Below, piece by piece: positions 55,401 to 62,329 of a stretch of 64,000 bases of DNA; position 1 is the stretch's first letter, and each line of letters begins with the position of its first letter. Where the stretch lies: contig NZ_NXLV01000001.1 in NCBI RefSeq assembly GCF_003364205.1, forward strand, positions 186,001 through 250,000, given 5' to 3'. The stretch is from Helicobacter brantae (GTDB taxonomy: Bacteria; Campylobacterota; Campylobacteria; Campylobacterales; Helicobacteraceae). A program made the translations under genes and the position numbers. The notes beneath the pieces are model-generated. The model saw only the letters and a program-made list of their open reading frames with translations. It searched no databases and was not told the origin of the DNA.

Positions 55401-56173
55401 AAAGATTAGTTTGTTTTTTGTTTTTGGGGTTTTGTGTCCTTTTTGGAGTAGAGGATTTTAGAGTAAAGATTGGGGTGAGTGTGCCTGTGCAAGAGTATTT
55501 TGTCAAAAAAATTGGAGGTGAGTTTGTTGATGTGGTTGTGCTAGTCCCTCAAGCTCGTAATCCCAAATTTTTTGAACCCACAGCCACACAGGTAAAAATG
55601 ATAAAAAATCTAAGTGTCTATGTCGCCTCAGGGATTCCATTTGAGAAAAAATGGCTCAAACGCTTTGAGAATGCCAATCCTTCTTTGAGGGTATTAAACC
55701 TTAGTGATAATGCTTGTAAAGAGGCAATTTGCTATCAGTGGCTCTCTATCCCCTCACTCAAAAAACAAGCCAAAAAAATTGCTTATATCCTCAGAAGTGT
55801 AGATATAAAAAACGCCAAAATTTATAAAGAAAATTTAGAGAGTTTTCTTAAAGAGCTTCAAGAGTTTGAAGGTAAAATCAAGCAACGATTAGCACTCCCT
55901 ACTACACCTAAGATTTTTGCAGGTTTTCAAGATACTTGGGCAGGATTTGCTAAGAGCTTTGATTTGCAATATTTATCATTGAAAAATCAAGAAGAGTTAA
56001 AAAAGTTTAGACAAGAAAAGCTCAAAATGGTTTTAATCACCCCATTTGATGTGAGAAAGCAGGTTAGAGCTATTGTGGCTAATCCCAAAGTTGAGCTAGT
56101 AGAAATCAATCCCTTTGCTTTGCAATGGGAGGAGAATATGCTAAAGATTTTATCTTGTGTTGTAGGAGAGTAG
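55397..56173 (+). CDS. ZnuA/TroA-like periplasmic binding protein lacking histidines
   Basis: A 258-residue secreted protein (signal peptide MKRLVCFLFLGFCVLFG). The fold pattern of cluster A-I metal-binding proteins is clear: IGVSVPVQEYFVKKIGGE, VLVPQARNPKFFEPTATQVK, YVASGIPFEKKWLKRF, and FAGFQDTWAGFAKSFDL. The usual metal-binding histidines are replaced by K57 (in NPKFFEP) and Q178 (in GFQDTW), and the protein contains no histidine at all. Two cysteines, C107 and C112, are present in the mature part. No ZnuB/ZnuC genes are adjacent. It may bind something other than zinc. Confidence 0.78.
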   Translation: MKRLVCFLFLGFCVLFGVEDFRVKIGVSVPVQEYFVKKIGGEFVDVVVLVPQARNPKFFEPTATQVKMIKNLSVYVASGIPFEKKWLKRFENANPSLRVLNLSDNACKEAICYQWLSIPSLKKQAKKIAYILRSVDIKNAKIYKENLESFLKELQEFEGKIKQRLALPTTPKIFAGFQDTWAGFAKSFDLQYLSLKNQEELKKFRQEKLKMVLITPFDVRKQVRAIVANPKVELVEINPFALQWEENMLKILSCVVGE

Positions 56174-56338
56174 ATGGAAGATATTGCTAAAAGGGCATTA
56201 AAAATCTCGATTTTTTGTGTGTTTTTGACTTTGGTGATTGGAATGTTTTGTTTGTATGTTTTGCTTAGTGAGGTTGATGCCACAGCAGGATTAAGCAAAA
56301 GAGTTGAGCAAATTGAGAAAAAACTTGAGCGTTTTTAG
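56174..56338 (+). CDS. Small single-pass membrane protein, 54 residues
   Basis: ATG 56174 directly follows the preceding TAG. The protein starts MEDIAKRALKISIF, has one hydrophobic helix (FCVFLTLVIGMFCLYVLL) and ends in a charged coil (SKRVEQIEKKLERF). From memory it resembles short Helicobacter proteins grouped as DUF5408, though I cannot confirm this. GTAGGAGAG upstream is a good ribosome binding site. It is the last gene of the fliF operon. Confidence 0.75.
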   Translation: MEDIAKRALKISIFCVFLTLVIGMFCLYVLLSEVDATAGLSKRVEQIEKKLERF

Positions 56339-56350
56339 GCAAGTTTTGAG

Positions 56351-56356
56351 TAAAAT
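56351..56356 (+). promoter_or_regulatory. Putative -10 element of the fructose PTS operon
   Basis: TAAAAT 35 bases before the chosen fruK start, in the 52-base gap after the small membrane protein. No operator-like repeat is seen, and no fruR-type regulator gene is in the window. Confidence 0.35.
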
Positions 56357-56390
56357 AAACTTTAGTGATTTTTCTATATAAGGGTTGTTT

Positions 56391-57296
56391 TTGATTTATA
56401 CACTGACTTTAAATCCTGCACTTGATTATCATCTAGAGCTTGATTGTCTAAAGCTTGGAGAAACAAATCGCTCCAAAAACGAATTTTTTATGCTTGGAGG
56501 CAAGGGAATCAATGTCTCTTTAATGCTTCAAAATTTTAAAATCTCCTCAATCGCTTTAGGATTTTTGGCAGGTTTTAGTGGAGAAGAGATTGCTAAAAGA
56601 TTGCAAGAGCAGAGTTTTAGAAGTGATTTTGTCAATGTCAAAGAGGGGGCAAGTAGAATCAATGTCAAAATCAGAGCTCAAGAAGAGAGCGAAATCAATG
56701 CAAGTGGAGCAATCCCCTCACACCAAGAGATTGCAGAGCTTCTAGGCAAACTCCAAACAATCCAAGAAGATGATATATTGGTGCTTTCAGGAAGTTTGGC
56801 AAAGGGAATGAGGAGTGATTTTTATGCAAAAGTGATGAGTGAATGCAAAGCCAAAGTCGTGTTAGATGTGGGAGGAGAGGTGCTAAACCTTGCCCTCCCT
56901 TATGCTCCATTTCTTATCAAGCCCAACAAAGCAGAGCTTGAAGCAATGTTTGGTAAAAAGCTCAAAGATAGTGCTGAAGTGATTGAGTGTGCAAAAGAGC
57001 TTCAAATAAGGGGAGCTAAAAATGTTTTGGTGTCTTTGGGGGGAGAGGGAGCAGTGTTTTTGAGTGAAGAGAGAGAAGTCTATAAACTCAAAGTTCCACA
57101 AGGAAAACTTATCAATTCTGTGGGTGCAGGAGATAGTATGGTTGCAGGATTTATTGCAGGATTTCTCCAAACCCACAATCTGAAGGAGGCATTTTACTAT
57201 TCTGTTGCAAGTGGAAGTGCAAGTGCGTATTCAGAGGGGTTTGGGACGCAAGAGAGAGTCATAGAGCTACTCAAGCAATTAAAGGAGGAAAAATGA
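56391..57296 (+). CDS. fruK: 1-phosphofructokinase
   Basis: It phosphorylates fructose 1-phosphate to fructose 1,6-bisphosphate. The PfkB-type kinase of 301 residues has LNPALDYHLELDCLKLGE, GGKGINVSLML, the KPNKAELEAMFG segment and the catalytic SVGAGDSMVAGFIAGFL. The start is TTG 56391 (MIYTLTLNPALDY), 6 bases after AAGGG; TTG 56385 is also in frame. Its last 4 bases overlap fruA. This enzyme in place of a tagatose or 6-phosphofructokinase type follows from the PTS gene beside it. Confidence 0.92.
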   Translation: MIYTLTLNPALDYHLELDCLKLGETNRSKNEFFMLGGKGINVSLMLQNFKISSIALGFLAGFSGEEIAKRLQEQSFRSDFVNVKEGASRINVKIRAQEESEINASGAIPSHQEIAELLGKLQTIQEDDILVLSGSLAKGMRSDFYAKVMSECKAKVVLDVGGEVLNLALPYAPFLIKPNKAELEAMFGKKLKDSAEVIECAKELQIRGAKNVLVSLGGEGAVFLSEEREVYKLKVPQGKLINSVGAGDSMVAGFIAGFLQTHNLKEAFYYSVASGSASAYSEGFGTQERVIELLKQLKEEK

Positions 57297-59188
57297 AAAT
57301 TACTGACTTGCTAAACCTAGAGTGCATCTGCCTAAATGCAAAGGCAGAGAGCAAAGCAGAGGCGATTACCCAAGCAGTGGAGCTAATGAGCAAAAGTGGT
57401 AATCTAGTGGATACTCAAGCCTACAAGCAAGCAGTATTAAAGCGTGAAGAAGAAGGTAGCACAGGCATTGGAGAGGGGATAGCAATCCCACACGCCAAAA
57501 GCTCAAGTGTAAAAAATGCCTCTCTTACAGCAATGATATTCCCTGATGGAGTGGATTTTGATTCTTTAGATGGTGAAAAAGTGAAATTGCTCTTTATGAT
57601 TGCAGCACCTGAGGGCAAAAATGAAGCACACTTAGAGATTTTAAGCCAACTCTCTGAACTCCTAATGCAAAGTGATTTTGTCGCTAAACTTTTGGAAGCA
57701 AAAACTCCTCAAGAGTTTAGTTCAATCATTGATGAAGCTCAAGGAGTGCAAAAAATAGAGCGAAAGCAGAGTGAAAATGCTAAGATTTTGGCTGTTACAG
57801 CTTGTCCCACAGGAATTGCTCATACCTATATGGCAGCCCAAGCATTAGAAAACAAAGCCCAAGAGCTAGGGATTGAAATCAAAGTAGAAACTCGAGGTTC
57901 TAGTGGGGCAAAAAATGAGCTAAACCAAGAGGAGATTAAAAATGCAGAAGCAATCATTATCGCAGCTGATACTCAAGTCCCATTAGAGCGATTTAAGGGA
58001 AAAAGAGTGCTTTTTGTCAAAGTAGCAGAGGGAATCTCACGCCCCCAAGAGCTAATCACTCAAGCTCCAAATGCTCCAATCTATCAAGGAGCAAAAGATT
58101 TTGAAGAAGTGAGAGAAGAAGAGGGGGCAAAACCCTCTTTGGGACATACACTTTATAAGCATTTGATGAATGGGGTTTCTTATATGCTTCCCTTTGTCGT
58201 GGGAGGTGGGATCTTAATTGCACTAGCTTTTTTAATCGATGGATATTTTATTGATTTGGCTAATGCTAGTGAAGAAGTGAAAAAATCCTTTGGAAGCAAC
58301 CACGAAATTTCTAAATTCTTTATGGATATTGGAGGAATGGCTTTTGGCTTTATGTTTCCAATCCTAGCAGGATTTATCGCTCTAAGCATTGCTGATCGTC
58401 CAGCACTTGCAGTAGGATTTATCGGTGGAGCGATTGCAAAAGCAGGAACTTCAGGGTTTTTGGGTGCAATCTTGGCAGGATTTTTGGCAGGATATGTTGT
58501 GTTAGGGTTAAAGAGGGCACTCTCATTCCTCCCTCAAAGTCTTGATGGAATGAAACCAATCTTGCTCTACCCACTTTTGGGGATTTTGATTACCTCACTT
58601 GTGATGATTTTTGTCATAGAACCCCCTGTGGGTATTGTCAATACGCTCTTAAATGAGGGATTGAACTCAATGAATGGAGAGTGGAAAATCTTGCTAGGAA
58701 TCTTGCTTGGTGCAATGATGGCAACAGATTTGGGAGGACCAATCAATAAGGCTGCTTATGTCTTTGGTGTGGCTTCCATTGCTTCAGGCAATTTTGATGT
58801 AATGGCCTCTGTAATGGTAGGTGGTATGGTGCCTCCACTTGTGATTGCACTCTCTACTACTTTTTTCAAGACCAAATTTACTCCCTCAGAGCAAAAAAGT
58901 GGATTGAGCAATTATGTGATGGGGCTTTCATTTATCACTGAGGGGGCAATCCCTTTTGCAGCAAGTGATCCACTTAGAGTGCTTAGCTCTTGTATGATTG
59001 GTTCAGGGATTGCAGGTGGGCTTTCAATGTATTTTGGTTGTGCCCTTATGGCACCTCATGGAGGGATTTTTGTCTTCCCTGTGGTAGAGAATGTGCTTTA
59101 TTATTGCCTTGCCCTTTTGATAGGAAGCGTCATTGGGGCATTGATTTTAGGATTTTGGAAGAAGGAGAAAATAAATGAAAGAAATTAA
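57293..59188 (+). CDS. fruA: Fructose-specific PTS enzyme IIABC
   Basis: A 631-residue membrane permease that imports fructose and phosphorylates it at C1. Domain IIA (1-150) carries the phospho-histidine in GIAIPHAKSSSVKNASL. Domain IIB (about 163-262) carries the phospho-cysteine in AVTACPTGIAHTYMAAQAL. Domain IIC (about 280-625) has around nine helices with GGAIAKAGTSGFLGAILAGF and MATDLGGPINKAAYVFG. All three domains sit in one chain in the order A-B-C. It overlaps ptsH by 14 bases. Confidence 0.94.
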   Translation: MKITDLLNLECICLNAKAESKAEAITQAVELMSKSGNLVDTQAYKQAVLKREEEGSTGIGEGIAIPHAKSSSVKNASLTAMIFPDGVDFDSLDGEKVKLLFMIAAPEGKNEAHLEILSQLSELLMQSDFVAKLLEAKTPQEFSSIIDEAQGVQKIERKQSENAKILAVTACPTGIAHTYMAAQALENKAQELGIEIKVETRGSSGAKNELNQEEIKNAEAIIIAADTQVPLERFKGKRVLFVKVAEGISRPQELITQAPNAPIYQGAKDFEEVREEEGAKPSLGHTLYKHLMNGVSYMLPFVVGGGILIALAFLIDGYFIDLANASEEVKKSFGSNHEISKFFMDIGGMAFGFMFPILAGFIALSIADRPALAVGFIGGAIAKAGTSGFLGAILAGFLAGYVVLGLKRALSFLPQSLDGMKPILLYPLLGILITSLVMIFVIEPPVGIVNTLLNEGLNSMNGEWKILLGILLGAMMATDLGGPINKAAYVFGVASIASGNFDVMASVMVGGMVPPLVIALSTTFFKTKFTPSEQKSGLSNYVMGLSFITEGAIPFAASDPLRVLSSCMIGSGIAGGLSMYFGCALMAPHGGIFVFPVVENVLYYCLALLIGSVIGALILGFWKKEKINERN

Positions 59189-59432
59189 ACATATCATTAA
59201 GGATCCTCAAGGGATTCACGCACGCCCTGCAGGAGTGCTAGTCAAAAAAGCAGGAGAGTTTAGCTCAAAGATTACAATCACCAATAAAGGCAAACAAGCC
59301 GATGCCAAAAGGATTTTGGCTGTGATGAGTTTGGGTGCTAAGAGTGGCGAAGAGCTTGATTTTCTCATTGAGGGAGAAGATGAGCAAGTGGCATTTGAGG
59401 CAATTAGTGAGTTTTTGAAAGAAAATTTATAG
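59175..59432 (+). CDS. ptsH: Phosphocarrier protein HPr
   Basis: An 85-residue carrier passing phosphate from enzyme I to IIA. The active His15 is in DPQGIHARPAGVLVKKAG. At position 46, where many HPr proteins have the regulatory serine, the residue is arginine (ADAKRILAVMSLGA), so control by an HPr kinase is not expected. It begins inside fruA and ends 8 bases before ptsI. Confidence 0.94.
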   Translation: MKEIKHIIKDPQGIHARPAGVLVKKAGEFSSKITITNKGKQADAKRILAVMSLGAKSGEELDFLIEGEDEQVAFEAISEFLKENL

Positions 59433-59440
59433 GAGAGAGA

Positions 59441-61045
59441 ATGAAAATCTATCAAGGTAAAGGTGTTGTGGGGGGAATAGCAATTGGGAGAATTGTTGTG
59501 CTTAAAGAGAATTTAGCACAAAACAATCCCCAAAGCACACTCTCAAGCACAGAAGAACTTGATAGATTTAAAGTAGCCAAAGCCCAAGCGATTGAAGAGA
59601 TTAACGCTCTTTATCAAAAAGCTCTAAGAGAAGTGGGTGAGGAAGAAGCGATGATTTTTGAAGTGCATTCTATGATGCTAGAGGATTTGGACTTCAATGA
59701 ATTTATTGAGGGCAAAATCACTCAAGGAAGCAATGCATTGGAAGCAATAAGCGAGGCAAAGGAATATTTCTCAACTCTTTTTGCTCAAATGGATGATGAG
59801 TATATGAAAGAGAGGAGTGCTGATATTGTTGATATTGCTAATCGTGTGTTAAAAATCCTTAGTGGAGTGAAAGATAGAGAAGTGCTAGAGCCTAGCATTA
59901 TCTTAGCTGATGATCTCTCTCCTAGTCAAACTTTGCAAATGCAGAGGGATAACTTCCTAGCTCTTGTTACTCGCTATGGCTCTATGAACTCTCATACGGC
60001 AATTTTAGCTAGAACTATGGGAATCCCTGCGTGTATTCAAATGCACTTTGATGAGAGTGTGGATGGAGAAGTGGCGATTTTAGATGGCGAGAGTGGGAGG
60101 CTTTATGTCAATCCAAGTGAGGAAATACTAGAGGAGTTTAGAGCCAAAAGAGAGCAGATTGTCAAAGAGCAGAGCCAACTTCAAGACTACAAAGGCAAAC
60201 CAACAATCACAAAAGAGGGTAAAAAAATTATGCTTTATGCCAATATTGGCAATCTTGAAGATGCCAAAAGTGCATTGCAAAATGATGCTGAGGGAATCGG
60301 ACTTTTTAGAAGCGAGTTTTTGTATCTTCAAAAAAGCACCTATCCCACAGAGCAAGAGCAGTTTGAAGCATACAAAGAGGTTTTAGAGCTAATGGGGGAG
60401 AGAAAGGTGGTTATCCGAACTCTTGATATTGGGGCTGATAAAAGGATTGATTATTTTGATTTGGATATTGAAGAAAATCCTGCTCTTGGCTATCGAGCGA
60501 TAAGAATCTGTCTTGATAGAGAAGAGATTTTCAAAACTCAACTTAGAGCCCTCTATCGAGCAAGTGTGTATGGAAAACTCTCTGTAATGTTTCCTATGAT
60601 TACCTCTCTTTGGGAGATTGTAGAGATTAAAAAGATTTTAGTAGATGTGAGAGAGGAGCTAGAGCGTGAGGGGGTAGAGTATGCTGATTTTGAGCTAGGA
60701 GTGATGATAGAAACTCCTGCTTCAGCACTCATTGCTGAAGATTTGGCAAAAGAGGTGGATTTTTTCAGTATCGGTACAAATGATCTCACTCAATACACTC
60801 TAGCCCTAGATAGACAAAATCCAAAACTAGAGAAGTTTTTAGATCCTCATCACCCTGCATTGCTTAAGCTCTTTGAAATGGTGGTTGAAGCAGGGCACAA
60901 AAATCAGTGCTGGGTAGGAATCTGTGGAGAATTAGCAGGGGATTTGAGTATGACTCAAAAACTACTCAAGATTGGTTTTGATGAATTTTCTGTTTCTCCA
61001 AAGTCGATTCTTGGGTTGCGAAAAACCATATTGTCAATGCAATAG
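59441..61045 (+). CDS. ptsI: PTS enzyme I (phosphoenolpyruvate-protein phosphotransferase)
   Basis: It starts the phosphate relay from phosphoenolpyruvate. The phospho-histidine is in GSMNSHTAILARTMGIPA near residue 186. The TIM barrel has GIGLFRSEFLYL, VIRTLDIGADK, VMIETPASALIAEDLAKEVDFFSIGTNDL in sequence (shown in parts), and the cysteine of GICGELAGD. At 534 residues it is shorter than the 570 of E. coli, mainly at the C-terminus. It completes a self-contained fructose uptake operon. Confidence 0.94.
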   Translation: MKIYQGKGVVGGIAIGRIVVLKENLAQNNPQSTLSSTEELDRFKVAKAQAIEEINALYQKALREVGEEEAMIFEVHSMMLEDLDFNEFIEGKITQGSNALEAISEAKEYFSTLFAQMDDEYMKERSADIVDIANRVLKILSGVKDREVLEPSIILADDLSPSQTLQMQRDNFLALVTRYGSMNSHTAILARTMGIPACIQMHFDESVDGEVAILDGESGRLYVNPSEEILEEFRAKREQIVKEQSQLQDYKGKPTITKEGKKIMLYANIGNLEDAKSALQNDAEGIGLFRSEFLYLQKSTYPTEQEQFEAYKEVLELMGERKVVIRTLDIGADKRIDYFDLDIEENPALGYRAIRICLDREEIFKTQLRALYRASVYGKLSVMFPMITSLWEIVEIKKILVDVREELEREGVEYADFELGVMIETPASALIAEDLAKEVDFFSIGTNDLTQYTLALDRQNPKLEKFLDPHHPALLKLFEMVVEAGHKNQCWVGICGELAGDLSMTQKLLKIGFDEFSVSPKSILGLRKTILSMQ

Positions 61046-61115
61046 TTACCATTCTACACACTTTGTAAAAAATTTTATTAAAAAAGCCCCAAAAATGATA
61101 ATTGAAAAAATTTTT

Positions 61116-61121
61116 TATACT
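61116..61121 (+). promoter_or_regulatory. Putative -10 element of the hydrogenase operon
   Basis: TATACT preceded by a T run, 48 bases before the small-subunit ATG, in the 124-base gap after ptsI. I see no convincing terminator in this gap. Confidence 0.5.
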
Positions 61122-61169
61122 AAAATCGCTATTGGACTTTTTAGCCAATACTTTTTAGGAGGAAATAAG

Positions 61170-62327
61170 ATGGGAAACAAAGAAATACAAAAGTTGCAGA
61201 AGCGTTTAGAACAGCTTGAAAAAATGCCTGCAATGAAAGAGGGTTCCTCAATCGCTTCAATGCTTGAAGAGAAAGGAATCACAAGAAGAGATTTTATGAA
61301 ATGGGCAGGGACAATGACAGCAATGTTGGCTCTCTCTCCTGCATACACTCCTCTTGTAGCAAAAGCTGCTGAGCTTAGTGATAGATTGCCTGTGATTTGG
61401 CTAAATATGGCTGAATGTACAGGTTGTAGTGAGAGCTTGACAAGATCAGAATTCCCCACAATCGATACTTTGATTTTTGACTACATTTCATTGGAGTATC
61501 ATGAAACTTTGATGGCACCATCAGGTTGGCAAGCAGAGCTTTCTTTGCATCAAGCAATGAAAAAATATGCAGGGAAATATATTTTGATGGTTGAGGGAGG
61601 TATCCCTTTTGCAAATGATGGAAGATTTTTGACAATCGGAGCTGAAGCAAAGACAGGAAAAGAAATCGCAAAAGAAGCAATCGCAGGAAGTGCAGCAGTC
61701 TTTGCTATCGGAACTTGCTCTAGCTTTGGAGGGGTGCAAGCTGCATATCCAAACCCAACAAATGCCAAGCCTTTGAGTGCAGCAAGTAATAAGCCTGTTA
61801 TCAATGTGCCAGGATGTCCTCCAAGCGAGAGAAATATTGTAGGAACTTTGATGTATTTTGTTCTATTTGGAGATCTTCCTGTGCTTGATGCATTCAATCG
61901 TCCTACTTGGGCTTATGGACAAAGAATTCACGATATGTGCGAGAGAAGAGGAAGATTTGATGCAGGTGAGTTTGTAGAGTCTTTTGGTGATGAAGGAGCA
62001 AAAAAAGGATATTGTCTTTACAAAATGGGGTGCAAAGGACCTTATACTTTCAATAATTGTTCTGTGAGCAAATTCAACAGCGGTGTTTCTTGGCCAATCC
62101 AAGCAGGACATGGTTGTATGGGGTGCAGTGAGCCTAATTTTTGGGATACAATGCAACCTTATGAAAAACCACTTGCTGATCGTAAATTCCAAAGCGTATT
62201 TGGAGGAAAAGGTGCTGATGCAACAGCAGATAAGATCGGTGCAGTGGCTTTGAGTGCAACGGCGATTGCAATTGCTGCACATGCAACAATTATGAAAATT
62301 AAAGACGCAAACACTAAAGGAGAATAA
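61170..62327 (+). CDS. hydA: [NiFe] uptake hydrogenase small subunit
   Basis: The electron-transferring subunit with three iron-sulfur clusters, exported with the large subunit. A Tat signal (ITRRDFMKWAGTMTAML) lies at about residues 31-48. Proximal cluster ligands begin in NMAECTGCSESL, with later ones in GTCSSFGGV and VPGCPPSERN. The distal and medial cluster region is MGCKGPYTFNNCS and GHGCMGCSEPNFWD. A C-terminal helix (VALSATAIAIAAHATIM) would anchor it to a cytochrome b subunit. ATG 61170 follows AGGAGG and gives 385 residues. Confidence 0.96.
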   Translation: MGNKEIQKLQKRLEQLEKMPAMKEGSSIASMLEEKGITRRDFMKWAGTMTAMLALSPAYTPLVAKAAELSDRLPVIWLNMAECTGCSESLTRSEFPTIDTLIFDYISLEYHETLMAPSGWQAELSLHQAMKKYAGKYILMVEGGIPFANDGRFLTIGAEAKTGKEIAKEAIAGSAAVFAIGTCSSFGGVQAAYPNPTNAKPLSAASNKPVINVPGCPPSERNIVGTLMYFVLFGDLPVLDAFNRPTWAYGQRIHDMCERRGRFDAGEFVESFGDEGAKKGYCLYKMGCKGPYTFNNCSVSKFNSGVSWPIQAGHGCMGCSEPNFWDTMQPYEKPLADRKFQSVFGGKGADATADKIGAVALSATAIAIAAHATIMKIKDANTKGE

Positions 62328-62329
62328 AA

